Origin: Serratia ureilytica
Lineage (GTDB): Bacteria > Pseudomonadota > Gammaproteobacteria > Enterobacterales > Enterobacteriaceae
Direction: 5' to 3'
Assembly: GCF_013375155.1 (NCBI RefSeq)
Contig: NZ_JABXOF010000001.1
Location: 124,001 to 188,000, forward strand
DNA length: 64,000 nt
The position numbers and the translations under genes were made by a program. This document shows positions 43,715 to 53,048 of this stretch, one piece after another. Under the pieces are notes generated by a model. It was not told the DNA's origin. It ran no database searches and worked only from the letters and a program-made list of their open reading frames with translations. How positions within the stretch are numbered: the first letter of the stretch is position 1; each line of letters begins with the position of its first letter.

Positions 43715-44950
43715 CTATTCCGGCGGGCAGGTTTCGTTGGACAGATGCCGCGGTGTTTCACGGCGAAAACCCAGGCCGATGATGCGGCCGAACAGGCGCG
43801 GCAGCCAGCGGCTGTTGCCGACGCGGGCGATCAAGCGCGAGCCGCCCGCCGCGCGGCGTTCGCCCGGCTTGCGCTGGCTCATTTTGATCTGCAAAAACTG
43901 GATGGCGCGAGTGGGGAATTCGCGCCGGCGCTGCACGCTCAGCAGATGCTTCAGCTGCAGCCGATGCTGGCGCAGCGGCGGGATCAGGGCGTTGGCGGCG
44001 GCCACCGCGTCCTGAATCGCCAGGTTGACGCCCACGCCGCCGATCGGCGACATGGCGTGCGCGGCGTCGCCGATGCACAGCACTCCCGGTTTGGCCCAGC
44101 GATCCAGACGATCGATGCGAATGCTCAGCAGTTTGACCTGATCCCACTCGACGATCTCCTGCAGGCGATCGTCCTGGAACGGCGCCACCTCGGCGAGGTG
44201 CAGCAAAAATTTCTCCAGCCCGCTGCGGCGGATCGCATCGAAGCTGCCTTTGTCGATCGAGTAACCGCACTGCCAGTAGTCGCCGCGATCGATCATGATG
44301 AAGTTCTGTTTCGGCCCGGTGTGGCCCATCGACCAGGCCGGATCGCCCGGCTGCTTGCTGAGCTTCATCCACAATACGTCGCGCGGCGCGCCGAAGGATC
44401 GGCTGCTGAGCGCCGCCTGTTCGCGCACCACCGAGTTGCGGCCGTCGGTGCCGACCACCAACTGGCTGCGCACGCGGATCGGGCCTTCTGGCGTGTCGGC
44501 CAGCACGCCGCACACCTGGCCGCGGTCGTACAGCAGTTGGTGAACCTGCGTTGAGGTCAGCAGCCTGAAGTTGGGGAAGGCGGCGGCCTGCTGGGCCAAA
44601 AAGTTGAGGAACTCCCACTGCGGCATAAAGGCGATAAATTTGCAGCGCGTCGGCAGGCGGGTGAAATCCGCCAGCTTGATGTCGCGTCCGGCGACTTCGG
44701 CGTGCAGAGATTCCGCGCGCTGATGCGGCAGCGTCAGCAGCTCGTCGAGCAGGCCCAGTTGATGCATGACTTCCAGCGTCGACGGGTGAATGGTGTCACC
44801 GCGAAAATCGCGCAGGAAATCGGCGTGCTTCTCCAGCACCGTCACGTCGATCCCCGCCCGCGCCAGCAGATAGCCGAGCATCAGCCCGGCGGGGCCGCCT
44901 CCCACGATGCAGCAGGTGGTGGCGTAAGGTGTGATTGGTGATGACGACAT
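43715..44950 (-). CDS. FAD-dependent aromatic monooxygenase (PHBH fold)
   Basis: 411 residues. The FAD motifs of group A flavoprotein hydroxylases are in order: GGGPAGLMLGYLLARAG (dinucleotide fold, residues about 15-32), VVGTDGRNSVVRE (DG motif) and LCIGDAAHAMSPIGGVGVN (GD motif). The ATG at 44950 begins MSSSPITPYATTCCIVGG; an open frame back to 45166 runs through the Fur box and is not used. A perfect Fur palindrome lies 55 bp upstream. Substrate unknown; iron control suggests siderophore, haem or aromatic chelator metabolism. Confidence 0.85.
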   Translation of the reverse strand: MSSSPITPYATTCCIVGGGPAGLMLGYLLARAGIDVTVLEKHADFLRDFRGDTIHPSTLEVMHQLGLLDELLTLPHQRAESLHAEVAGRDIKLADFTRLPTRCKFIAFMPQWEFLNFLAQQAAAFPNFRLLTSTQVHQLLYDRGQVCGVLADTPEGPIRVRSQLVVGTDGRNSVVREQAALSSRSFGAPRDVLWMKLSKQPGDPAWSMGHTGPKQNFIMIDRGDYWQCGYSIDKGSFDAIRRSGLEKFLLHLAEVAPFQDDRLQEIVEWDQVKLLSIRIDRLDRWAKPGVLCIGDAAHAMSPIGGVGVNLAIQDAVAAANALIPPLRQHRLQLKHLLSVQRRREFPTRAIQFLQIKMSQRKPGERRAAGGSRLIARVGNSRWLPRLFGRIIGLGFRRETPRHLSNETCPPE

Positions 44951-45004
44951 GGCGGTTGACCCCGGAGAGCGGCCCGCATCCCGCGAGCCGCAAATGAATA
45001 TGCA

Positions 45005-45027
45005 ATATTGATAATGATTATCAATAT
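45005..45027. promoter_or_regulatory. Fur box
   Basis: A 23-bp palindrome, symmetric except for its central base, contains TTGATAATGATTATCAA and so matches the Fur consensus GATAATGATAATCATTATC closely. It sits 55 bp upstream of the monooxygenase ATG, where the promoter should lie. It is 204 bp from the divergent lysR start. Confidence 0.85.
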
Positions 45028-45230
45028 CACATTGAGCTGTCAACCCGCGGCGCAGTGTGGTCAAAGGGAGCGGACAGAGGGGCGGAACCGGCGGGCAGGG
45101 TAAAACGGTATTGCATCGCGAGTATAAGGATTCTCCGGAAAGACATTGACCCGGAGAGCGTGACACGCCATCTTTATCAGTAAAATCGGTATTATTTTGA
45201 TTGATGGTTCAGAAAATCAGGATGGTCAGC

Positions 45231-46100
45231 ATGGGGCGGATAACGTTCGATCTCGAGGATTTGCGCAGCTTCGTCACCGGCGTCGAGCTGGGCAGCTTCG
45301 CCAAGGCGGCTGAACGGCTGGGGCGTTCGACGTCGGCGGTCAGCGCCCACCTGAAAAAACTGGAACAGCAGGTTGGCGCGCCGATCCTGCGCAAGGCCGG
45401 GCGCGGCATGGTGATGACCGAGACGGGGGAAACTCTGCTTGGCTACGCGCGCCGCCTGCTGGAGCTTAATGACGAAGCCGCCGCCGCGGTGCGCGGGCTG
45501 GATCTGCAGGGCACGGTGCGGCTGGGGCTGCAGGAGGATTTCGGCGAGACGTTTCTGCCGCAGGTGTTGGGCAGCTTCGCGCGCGCCAATCCAAAGGTGA
45601 GGATCGAGGCGCGCATCGCGCGTAATGCCGAGCTGATCGACTGGGTGCTGAAAGGCCAGCTGGATCTGTCGCTGGCGTGGGATGGCGGTCTGAGCACGCC
45701 GTTTCATCAGGCGCTGGGGCAGCGGCAGTTGCACTGGATCGCGTCGTCCGGCTTCGCGCTGGCGCCCTGGCGAGAAGGGGATGAGCCGCTGCCGTTGGTG
45801 ATGTTCGACGCACCCTGTCTGATGCGCAGCGCGGCGACGCAGGCGCTGGATCGCGCCGGCATACCCTGGCGCATCGCCTTTAGCAGCCGCAGCCTGAACG
45901 GCGTGTGGGCGGCGGTGAGCGCCGGGTTGGGCGTTACGGTGCGCACGGCGGCGGGCTTGCCGCCCGGCCTGTCGCCGCTGGCCCCCGATCTGCTGCCCGC
46001 TCTCGGCCAACTCGGCGTGGTGTTGCACCGCGCCGAGGATCAGCCTTCGGCCGCCGTGCAGCGGCTGGCGCAGATCGTGGTCGAGCGGATCGAAACTTAA
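45231..46100 (+). CDS. LysR-family transcriptional regulator
   Basis: 289 residues. The N-terminal winged helix (FDLEDLRSFVTGVELGSFAK, then AAERLGRSTSAVSAHLKKLE) is followed by a substrate-binding domain from about 90 (GTVRLGLQEDFGE). Of several in-frame starts, the ATG at 45231 is chosen because AGGATGG lies upstream. It diverges from the FAD monooxygenase and could regulate it. It also converges on sseA with a 4-bp overlap. Confidence 0.86.
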   Translation: MGRITFDLEDLRSFVTGVELGSFAKAAERLGRSTSAVSAHLKKLEQQVGAPILRKAGRGMVMTETGETLLGYARRLLELNDEAAAAVRGLDLQGTVRLGLQEDFGETFLPQVLGSFARANPKVRIEARIARNAELIDWVLKGQLDLSLAWDGGLSTPFHQALGQRQLHWIASSGFALAPWREGDEPLPLVMFDAPCLMRSAATQALDRAGIPWRIAFSSRSLNGVWAAVSAGLGVTVRTAAGLPPGLSPLAPDLLPALGQLGVVLHRAEDQPSAAVQRLAQIVVERIET

Positions 46101-46948
46101 TCTTGGGCGATAGGCTGCTTGCCGCTCAGCTGGCCCCATTCGCTCCAGGCGCCGTCATACAACTTGACCTGCGGCGCGCCGAGCGACAGCAGGCCAAACG
46201 CCAGCACCGCCGCCGTCACGCCGGAGCCGCAGCTGGTGATGATTGGGCCGTTGATGTCCACCCCCTTGTCGCTGAAGGTTTGGCGCAGCGCTTCCAACGA
46301 TTTGAAGCGGCCGTTTTCCAGCAGCTCGCCGTACGGAATGTTGATGCTGCCGGGAATATGGCCGCGGTGCAGGCCGGGGCGCGGCTCTGGCGCTTCGGCA
46401 TAAAAGCGCGGCGCGGCGCGCGCGTCGAGAATTTGCACCGGTGTGCCTAACGCTTGCTCCACTTGCCGCATATCCACCACCGCGTCGGCGTTGAACCGGG
46501 CGTTGAACGTCTGCGGGGCAGGCTGCGCCGGGCCGGTTTCCAGCGCTTGCCCCAGCGCGGTCCAGCCGTTCAGCCCTTCATCCAGCACATAAACGCGCTC
46601 GGCGCCGAAATTGCGGAAAGTCCACCAGCCGCGCGGTGCGGAGAACTGGTTGCCCTCGTCGTAAATCACCAGGGTATCGCGCTCGCTGATGCCCAATTGG
46701 CCCGCCGCCGCGGCGAATTCCGCCGCCGTCGGCAACATGTGCGGCAGCGCGGTGTTTTTGTCCGCCACGTCGTCGATATCAAAATAGACCGCGCCGGGGA
46801 TATGGCCGCGTTCGAACTCGGCAAGCATGTCTTTTTTCGGCGTCAGCCCGACCGGCGACATCCGAACGTCGATCACCACCAGATTTTCATCGTTGATATG
46901 TTGCGCAAGCCATTGGGGAGTCACCAGAAACGGAGAGTTCATCGTCAT
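46097..46948 (-). CDS. sseA: 3-mercaptopyruvate sulfurtransferase SseA
   Basis: 283 residues, two rhodanese domains. The active-site loop in the second domain is SCGSGVTA with Cys240; CGSGVTA is the mercaptopyruvate sulfurtransferase signature, unlike CRxGxx in thiosulfate enzymes. It transfers sulfur from 3-mercaptopyruvate to cyanide or other thiophilic acceptors. The start at 46948 (MTMNSPF) has AGGCGA upstream. Cytoplasmic and monocistronic. Confidence 0.92.
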   Translation of the reverse strand: MTMNSPFLVTPQWLAQHINDENLVVIDVRMSPVGLTPKKDMLAEFERGHIPGAVYFDIDDVADKNTALPHMLPTAAEFAAAAGQLGISERDTLVIYDEGNQFSAPRGWWTFRNFGAERVYVLDEGLNGWTALGQALETGPAQPAPQTFNARFNADAVVDMRQVEQALGTPVQILDARAAPRFYAEAPEPRPGLHRGHIPGSINIPYGELLENGRFKSLEALRQTFSDKGVDINGPIITSCGSGVTAAVLAFGLLSLGAPQVKLYDGAWSEWGQLSGKQPIAQD

Positions 46949-47048
46949 TGTTCGCCTGTTGTGAAAACGGATTTTCACTATACACCAGGCCGCGCGGGGA
47001 TGAAGTATGATGTTCAGTCAAAGGCGATGGGGCGGGAGCGGAGAAATC

Positions 47049-47471
47049 ATGACGGACGAGGCGTTTGGCGGGGCCAAGATCGCGCTGCTGTGCGACGGTC
47101 TCTTGCTGGTTTACCAACGGGACGACAAGCCGGGCATTCCGTGGCCCGGTCAGTGGGATCTGCCCGGCGGCGGGCGGGAAAACGGCGAAACGCCGCTGCA
47201 GTGTGTGCAGCGGGAAACGCGGGAAGAGTTCGGCGTGGCGATCGCCGAACACCAGGTTGTCTGGCGGCGACGCTACGCCGGCATTTTGCCCGGCTCCCCG
47301 CCGACCTGGTTTATGGCCGGCGAGATCGCCCCGGCGCAGATCGCCGCCATTCGCTTCGGCGACGAAGGCCAACGCTGGCGGATGATGCCGGTGGCGCAGT
47401 TTATTGAGCATCCGCAGGGCATCGAGCATCTGCGCCGCCGGGTGGCGGAGTATTGGCGGCGGCGCGGTTGA
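47049..47471 (+). CDS. Nudix hydrolase
   Basis: 140 residues. The Nudix box GX5EX7REUXEEXGU is complete, beginning GGGRENGETPLQ and ending RETREEFGV. WPGQWDLPGG precedes it, as in MutT-like members. It hydrolyses a nucleoside diphosphate linked to another moiety; the substrate is unknown. The ATG at 47049 has GGAGAAATC upstream, while the ATG at 47007 has no good ribosome site. Confidence 0.87.
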   Translation: MTDEAFGGAKIALLCDGLLLVYQRDDKPGIPWPGQWDLPGGGRENGETPLQCVQRETREEFGVAIAEHQVVWRRRYAGILPGSPPTWFMAGEIAPAQIAAIRFGDEGQRWRMMPVAQFIEHPQGIEHLRRRVAEYWRRRG

Positions 47472-47481
47472 TGACGGTATT

Positions 47482-48147
47482 TCAGCGCGTCGCAAGTTGA
47501 TTGATCTGCGGCGGCTCCAGGATGCGCAAGGCCGTTTCCCGGCGCGCCACCGCCAGCATCGCCAGCCCGATTCGTTCTGTGCTGCTCACCTGCGCGGGAA
47601 ACAGTCGCAATGCGCCGAGCCACAGCGGCTTGAACAGCCGATAAATCAGATCGTATGCGCGGACTTTGGAGCGAATGCCGTGCAGCGGCACAATGGCGCC
47701 GGGGCGGAACATCACCGCGTGGAACGGCAGCGCCAGCAGCGCGTTTTCGGTGGCGCCCTTGACCCTGGCCCACATGCTGCGGCCGCGTTCGCTGCTGTCG
47801 GTGCCGACGCCGGAAACGTAGAGGAAGACCATCGTCGGATTCAGCCTCGCCAGCGGGCGGGCGGCGGCCAGCGTCAGATCGTAAGTCACCGCGCGATACT
47901 CGGCTTCGCTCAGGCCGGCGGACGAAATCCCCAGGCAGAAGAAACAGGTGTCATAGCCGGCGAGCTGCGGCTCCAGCGCCGACAGATCACGCAGATCGGG
48001 CACAGAAAGCTGGCGCAGTTTGGCGTGGCTTTGCGCCACCGGGCGACGGCCGATGCTGAGTACTTCGCTGACCCGCGGATCGCGCAGGCATTCCCGCAGC
48101 GCGCCCTGGCCCACCATGCCGCTGGCGCCGAAGATAATCACTTTCAT
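47482..48147 (-). CDS. NAD(P)-binding Rossmann protein (NmrA/atypical SDR type)
   Basis: 221 residues. The N-terminal dinucleotide motif is KVIIFGASGMVGQGALREC, followed by strands CFFCLGI and VFLYVSGVGTDSSERG. It resembles small atypical short-chain dehydrogenases of the HTATIP2/YbjT type. No clear catalytic YxxxK is visible. The ATG at 48147 overlaps the end of the AraC gene by four bases, so the two are co-translated; the regulator comes first. Confidence 0.8.
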   Translation of the reverse strand: MKVIIFGASGMVGQGALRECLRDPRVSEVLSIGRRPVAQSHAKLRQLSVPDLRDLSALEPQLAGYDTCFFCLGISSAGLSEAEYRAVTYDLTLAAARPLARLNPTMVFLYVSGVGTDSSERGRSMWARVKGATENALLALPFHAVMFRPGAIVPLHGIRSKVRAYDLIYRLFKPLWLGALRLFPAQVSSTERIGLAMLAVARRETALRILEPPQINQLATR

Positions 48148-49169
48148 GCTCTGTTCTCCCACTGGCCGGCGGTGCGCTGCATGCGCCAGCGGCTGGGCGT
48201 CAGCGCTTCCCACTGAATAAAGGCGCGGCTGAACGAATTCAGCTCTTCGAATCCCAGCACAAAGGCGATTTCCCCTGGCTCAAGATCGGTCTCCGCCAAC
48301 AAGCGGCAGGCGGTGCGGTGGCGGGTTTTGTCCAACAACTGCTGGTAGCTGTAGCCGTGCCGTTGCAGACGGCGCTGCAGCGTGCGCGGGCTGAGATAGA
48401 GCTCCGCGGCCACGCTGTTGACGCTGGGGCGCTGGCCGCGCATGCTGCGGCCGAGGATCGTCATCACCTGTGTGGGCAAATCTTGCTCGGCGCGCGCTTC
48501 GGCCAACTCGGCCTCCAGCTCCGGCAGCAGCAGCGCCAGCATGTCCTGGTCGTGGGTGATGAGCGGCTGCTGCATCAGCGCGCGGTCAAATACCAGCACG
48601 TCCAGCGGCGCGTCGAATCGCACCGGGCAGCCGAAGTGGCGCAGCAGCGGTGAGTGGGGATCGCGACGGCGGGTCACTTCAAGCGCCTTGGGCTGCAGCG
48701 GTAAACCGGTGCCACGGCGGCACAGGGTGGTGATAGAGGCGAACATGGTGTCTATCAGCAATTCCGGCGTATGGTCCTCGATCATCGTCCAACGCGTATG
48801 CAGCCGAACGCTGTCGCCATCTTCCTCCAGCATCAGTTCTTCCGGGCACACCAACCGTTTGTAGCGCGCGACTTTACGCAGGGCCTCGCCCATCGTGGCG
48901 GAGTGCAGTGCGGCGACCGACGCGATATCGTAATGTTCCGGCGCGACGTCGCCGCCCAACCGCAGACCAAAGGCGGGATCGTCGCTCAGTTGGGCGAGGG
49001 CGCGCCAGACGGCGAAGAACTGGTGGGTGGTCAACCGCACTTTTACGCGCCGCTCGCTGAGCAGCCCGGCGGGCAAGCCGGCTAACTGACCGACCCGTTC
49101 GAGATCGACGCCTTGCGCCGCGAGGCGCACCGCCAACGCGTTGGAAACCGGAATTTGATCGCTGCTCAT
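48144..49169 (-). CDS. AraC-family regulator (OruR/ArgR-like)
   Basis: 341 residues. The N-terminal about 200 residues match the arabinose-binding-like domain of the OruR group (LAGLPAGLLSERRVKVRLTT). The C-terminal AraC helix-turn-helix (about 235-335) includes VNSVAAELYLSPRTLQRRLQ and FVLGFEELNSFSRAFIQWE. It is the promoter-proximal gene of a two-gene unit with the Rossmann protein, which it may regulate. Effector unknown. Confidence 0.87.
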   Translation of the reverse strand: MSSDQIPVSNALAVRLAAQGVDLERVGQLAGLPAGLLSERRVKVRLTTHQFFAVWRALAQLSDDPAFGLRLGGDVAPEHYDIASVAALHSATMGEALRKVARYKRLVCPEELMLEEDGDSVRLHTRWTMIEDHTPELLIDTMFASITTLCRRGTGLPLQPKALEVTRRRDPHSPLLRHFGCPVRFDAPLDVLVFDRALMQQPLITHDQDMLALLLPELEAELAEARAEQDLPTQVMTILGRSMRGQRPSVNSVAAELYLSPRTLQRRLQRHGYSYQQLLDKTRHRTACRLLAETDLEPGEIAFVLGFEELNSFSRAFIQWEALTPSRWRMQRTAGQWENRA

Positions 49170-49250
49170 GGTTGTTGCCTGCCAGTGGTAAGAGAAGGCA
49201 TTACTCTAAAACAGCCTGTCCGTGCGCCGATAATCCGATCGCGTCAAGAT

Positions 49251-50702
49251 TTAATCCGATTGCGCCAAACTGTCGCTCGGCATCAGCGCCTGGATGGTGG
49301 CGCCGACCCGTTGTACCGCCTGTTCGATCTCCGTCGTCAGCGTCGGCGCATAGTTGATGCGCAGACAGTTGCGGTACTTGCCGGCGGCGGAAAAAATGCT
49401 GCCGACGGCGATTTGCACGCCTTGCTGTTCAAGATGGCGGTTCAGCCGCAGGGTGTCGAACGCCTCGTCCAGTTCGATCCACAGCATAAAACCGCCGCGC
49501 GGCCGGCTGACGCGGGTGCCGGCCGGGAAGTATTTCAGGATCAGATCGGTCATGCGGTCGCGGTTTTGCTGGTAGCGGGCGCGCATGCGCCGCAGGTGCT
49601 TCAGATAGTGCCCGCCGCGGATGAAGTCGGCGATCGCCAGCTGCGGCTGCGTGGCGGTGGCGCCGGAGCCGATGAACTTCATGTGCAGCACCCGCTCCAG
49701 ATAACGGCCGGGCGCGATCCAGCCCACGCGCAGCCCCGGCGCCAGCGTTTTGGAAAACGAGCTGCACAGCAGCACGCGGCCATCTTCGTCGAACGATTTG
49801 ATGGTGCGCGGCCGCGGGTAGTGATAGGCGATGTCGCCGTAAACGTCATCCTCGATGATCGCCGCGTCGTGGCGCTGCGCCAGCGTCAGCAGCCGCTGTT
49901 TATGGGCGTCGGGCATGATGTAGCCCAGTGGGTTGTTGCAGTTGGGCGTCAGCAGGACGGCCTTGACCGGCCACTGTTCCAGCGCCATCTCCAGTGCCGC
50001 CAGGCTCACGCCGGTCAGCGGATCGGTGGGGATTTCCAGCGCTTTGATGCCCAATCCCTTCAGCGTTTGCATGGTGCCGTGGAAACAGGGGGAATCGACC
50101 GCCACGATGTCGCCGGGTTGGCAAACGGCGCGCAGCCCGGCGGAGATCGCTTCCTGACAGCCGGTGGTGATCAGCAACTGATCGGCGCCGATTTGGCAGC
50201 CGGAATCCAGCAGCAGGCGAGCGATCTGTTCGCGCAGCGCGGTCACGCCCTGGATGCTGTCGTAATACAGGCTGCGCAAGTCGCCGTGACGGGCGGCGTT
50301 GCGCAGGGCGACGATCAGCGGTTTCATCGTCGGCTCGGCGATGTCCGGCATGCCGCGCCCCAGTTGGATCAGGCCCTCGCGCGGCCGGGTGCGCACCAGT
50401 TCCAGCACCTGTTCCCATTGCGAAATGTCCACCGGCCGCTGCGTCGGCGCCGTCATGGCGGGCAGCTCGGCCTGCGTGCGCTGCGCATGCACGAAGTAGC
50501 CCGATTTCGGTCGCGCTTCCACCAGGCGCCGTTCTTCCAGCAGGCGGTAGGCTTGTTGCACCGTGCTGATGCTGACGCCGTGTTCCAGGCTCAGCGCGCG
50601 CACCGAAGGCAAGCGGTGGCCGACCGGATACAGCCCTTGCTGAATGCGTTGGCTGAGAATGGCGGCCAGCGTGGCGTAGCGTGTCATACAGATATCCCTC
50701 AT
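49251..50702 (-). CDS. MocR-type regulator (GntR HTH fused to aminotransferase)
   Basis: 483 residues. The N-terminal GntR winged helix (about 5-75: LYPVGHRLPSVRALSLEHG, then VSISTVQQAYRLLEERRLVE) is joined to a fold type I aminotransferase domain (about 110-475). The PLP-binding Lys lies in CSSFSKTLAPGLRVGW. MocR regulators use PLP and an amino acid as effector. It diverges from the DUF1127-GST pair and could control it from the 165-bp intergenic region. Confidence 0.9.
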   Translation of the reverse strand: MRDICMTRYATLAAILSQRIQQGLYPVGHRLPSVRALSLEHGVSISTVQQAYRLLEERRLVEARPKSGYFVHAQRTQAELPAMTAPTQRPVDISQWEQVLELVRTRPREGLIQLGRGMPDIAEPTMKPLIVALRNAARHGDLRSLYYDSIQGVTALREQIARLLLDSGCQIGADQLLITTGCQEAISAGLRAVCQPGDIVAVDSPCFHGTMQTLKGLGIKALEIPTDPLTGVSLAALEMALEQWPVKAVLLTPNCNNPLGYIMPDAHKQRLLTLAQRHDAAIIEDDVYGDIAYHYPRPRTIKSFDEDGRVLLCSSFSKTLAPGLRVGWIAPGRYLERVLHMKFIGSGATATQPQLAIADFIRGGHYLKHLRRMRARYQQNRDRMTDLILKYFPAGTRVSRPRGGFMLWIELDEAFDTLRLNRHLEQQGVQIAVGSIFSAAGKYRNCLRINYAPTLTTEIEQAVQRVGATIQALMPSDSLAQSD

Positions 50703-50867
50703 CAGGAAAAGTAACCGAAAAACCGGTACAGATGCCTCAAAAGTAAACCATTCAGCGCATTTTGGTATGCAGCTGTATGAAAAAAATAACGCTAACGTGC
50801 ATCTGTATTGTTTTTTGCCCGGCGCGCATCATCACAACAAGGCGAAAACATCAGGGGGAATAATAAG

Positions 50868-51050
50868 ATGGCTCTGTTTGATGGCATGACGACGTGGCGA
50901 CGGGGAGGCTGGTCACGCTGGCGTTGGTATTTGTTGCGTCGCAGAACGCGCAGAGAGTTACTGCTGCTGAACGACAGGCAACTGGCGGATATCGGCCTGA
51001 CGCGGGCGGATGCCTGGCGGGAAGGGTATAAACCGTTCTGGAGAGAATAA
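50868..51050 (+). CDS. DUF1127 small basic protein
   Basis: 60 residues, very basic and Trp/Arg-rich. The C-terminal pattern RRELLLLNDRQLADIGLTRADA is the DUF1127 (YjiS) signature. Short DUF1127 proteins can bind RNA and affect phosphate and carbon turnover in alpha-proteobacteria. A GGGGGAATAATAAG leader precedes the ATG. The GST gene follows after 9 bp, implying one transcript. Confidence 0.85.
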   Translation: MALFDGMTTWRRGGWSRWRWYLLRRRTRRELLLLNDRQLADIGLTRADAWREGYKPFWRE

Positions 51051-51059
51051 GGAAAGCGG

Positions 51060-51683
51060 ATGCTGAAATTATTGGGCAAAGCCTCATCGATCAACGTGCG
51101 CAAGGTGCTGTGGACCAGCCATGAGCTGGGGCTGACGCTGGAACGGGAAGACTGGGGCAGCGGCTTTCGCTCCACGCAGGAACCCGAGTTTTTGGCGCTC
51201 AATCCCAACGGCCTGGTGCCGGTGCTGATCGACGGCGCACGGGTGCTGTGGGAATCGAACACCATTTGCCGCTATCTGGCGGGGCGGGAAGGGCGCCGCG
51301 ATCTGCTGCCGCAGGAACCCGGCGCGCGCGCGGCGGTGGAGATGTGGATGGACTGGCAGGCCACCGATCTGAACGGCGCCTGGCGCTATGTGTTCATGTC
51401 GCGCGTGCGCGGGCATGCGGATTACCAGGATGCCGCCAGCCTGGCCGCCGCCGAGCGCGAGTGGAATCGGCTGATGGGCTTGCTGGATGCGCATTTGGCG
51501 CAGCACGGCCCTTACGCTGCCGGCGCTGCCTTCACGCTGGCGGACGTAGTGCTAGGGCTGTCGCTCAACCGCTGGCTGATGACGTCGTTCGAGCGGCCGG
51601 AGTATGCGGCGCTGGCGGCCTATCAGCAGCGCCTGCTGCAACGCCCTGGCTACGTTCAGCACGGTGCCAACGGTTTACCGTAA
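51060..51683 (+). CDS. Glutathione S-transferase-like protein
   Basis: 207 residues. The N-terminal thioredoxin-like domain includes LGKASSINVRKVLWTSHELG, the cis-proline segment NGLVPVLIDG and the glutathione-contact LWESNTICRYLA. The C-terminal helical domain includes AAFTLADVVLGLSLNRWL. The likely catalytic residue is the Ser of GKASSINV. Substrate unknown. It is co-transcribed with the DUF1127 gene and followed by a terminator. Confidence 0.85.
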   Translation: MLKLLGKASSINVRKVLWTSHELGLTLEREDWGSGFRSTQEPEFLALNPNGLVPVLIDGARVLWESNTICRYLAGREGRRDLLPQEPGARAAVEMWMDWQATDLNGAWRYVFMSRVRGHADYQDAASLAAAEREWNRLMGLLDAHLAQHGPYAAGAAFTLADVVLGLSLNRWLMTSFERPEYAALAAYQQRLLQRPGYVQHGANGLP

Positions 51684-51710
51684 TATGAAATAAATGGTTC
51701 ATTTTACCTT

Positions 51711-51749
51711 ATCCGAATACGGCAACGCCGCGTTCGGATTTTCCTTTTT
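51711..51749 (+). terminator. Terminator of the DUF1127-GST unit
   Basis: ATCCGAA (51711-51717) pairs with TTCGGAT (51733-51739), with an inner CGGC/GCCG stem, followed by TTTTCCTTTTT. Confidence 0.85.
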
Positions 51750-51911
51750 GCATCATCCTGTCAACGTTTCATGAACGACATCACGAATCCGAACTTTCTT
51801 TTTCCGTGCGCTTGTTATTGAAATTTATATTCCATATAAAACCGTTATCAGCTGGCGCGTTTCACTCAGGGCGCCGGGTTTCAGGCAAGATTTCGGTCAC
51901 GGGAGAGGATG

Positions 51912-53042
51912 ATGAAACAGGTACGCGTTGGGTTAATCGGCACCGGCTATATCGGGCGTTGTCACGCTATCGCTTATGCGCAGGCCCCCACGGTATTTCC
52001 CCTTAAAGGGGATCTGGTGCTGGAGATGCTGGCGGAGGTGACGCCCGAGCTGGCGGCGCAGCGCGCGGCCGAGTTCGGCTTTGCGCGTTCGACCGGCGAC
52101 TGGCGGCAGCTGGTGGCCGATCCGGCGATCGACGTGGTGGACATCTGCGCCCCCAACTTCTTGCACAAAGAGATGGCGCTGGCGGCGATCCGCCACGGCA
52201 AGCACGTGTATTCGGAAAAACCGCTGGCGCTGGATGCCGCCGACGCGGCGGAGATGGTGCAGGCCGCCCGCGCCAAGGGGGTGAAAACGCTGGTCGGTTT
52301 CAACTACATGAAAAACCCCACCAGCCAGCTGGCGCGCGAGATCATCGCCAACGGCGAAATCGGCGAGGTGGTGCATTTTTACGGCACCCACAATGAGGAT
52401 TACCTGGCCGACCCGCGCACGCCGATCGACTGGCACTGCCGCCGCGCCAGCGCCGGGCTGGGCGCGTTGGGGGATCTGGCGGCGCACATCGTCAATATGG
52501 CGCACTACCTGGTGGGCGATATCGTGGCGGTCTCTGGCGATATGCAGACCGTGATCAAACAGCGGCCGGATCCGCAAGACCCGTCGCGTATGCATCCGGT
52601 GGAAAACGAAGATCAGGCCAGTGCGCTGCTGCGTTTCGCCGGCGGGGCGATGGGCACTATCGAAACGTCGCGCATCGCCTGCGGGCGCAAGATGGGGCTG
52701 ACCTATGTGGTTACCGGCACCAAAGGCACGCTGAGTTATACCCAGGAACGGATGGCCGAACTGAAGCTGTATCGACACGATGAACCGGCGGAGCGGCAGG
52801 GGTTCAAGACGTTGCTGGTGGGACCGAAGCACCCGGACTATGCGGCGTTTTGCATCAGCGCCGGGCACGGCATTGGTTTTAACGATCAGAAGACGGTGGA
52901 GATCCGCGATCTGGTCAACGGCATCGCCGCGGGCGATCGCATGTGGCCGGACTTTGAAGAGGGCTGGAAGGTGTCGTGCGTGCTGGACGCGATAGCCGCC
53001 TCCGCCGAGCAGCGGCGCTGGCTGGAGATCAACCGCGATTGA
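51912..53042 (+). CDS. Gfo/Idh/MocA-family oxidoreductase
   Basis: 376 residues. The N-terminal Rossmann motif is VGLIGTGYIGRCHAIAY, and EKPLALD carries the conserved Lys of the family. The catalytic Asp/His pair lies in GALGDLAAHIVNMAHYL. It is an NAD(P)-dependent sugar, inositol or related polyol dehydrogenase; the substrate is not predictable. GGGAGAGG precedes two tandem ATGs, and the second gives better spacing. It stands alone, with a symmetric stem after its stop codon. Confidence 0.87.
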   Translation: MKQVRVGLIGTGYIGRCHAIAYAQAPTVFPLKGDLVLEMLAEVTPELAAQRAAEFGFARSTGDWRQLVADPAIDVVDICAPNFLHKEMALAAIRHGKHVYSEKPLALDAADAAEMVQAARAKGVKTLVGFNYMKNPTSQLAREIIANGEIGEVVHFYGTHNEDYLADPRTPIDWHCRRASAGLGALGDLAAHIVNMAHYLVGDIVAVSGDMQTVIKQRPDPQDPSRMHPVENEDQASALLRFAGGAMGTIETSRIACGRKMGLTYVVTGTKGTLSYTQERMAELKLYRHDEPAERQGFKTLLVGPKHPDYAAFCISAGHGIGFNDQKTVEIRDLVNGIAAGDRMWPDFEEGWKVSCVLDAIAASAEQRRWLEINRD

Positions 53043-53048
53043 AAAGGA

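Noticed and set aside
49113-50714. 533-residue open frame antisense to the MocR gene
   Set aside because: It is a shadow of a well-supported gene, with biased composition rich in Arg, Gln and His.
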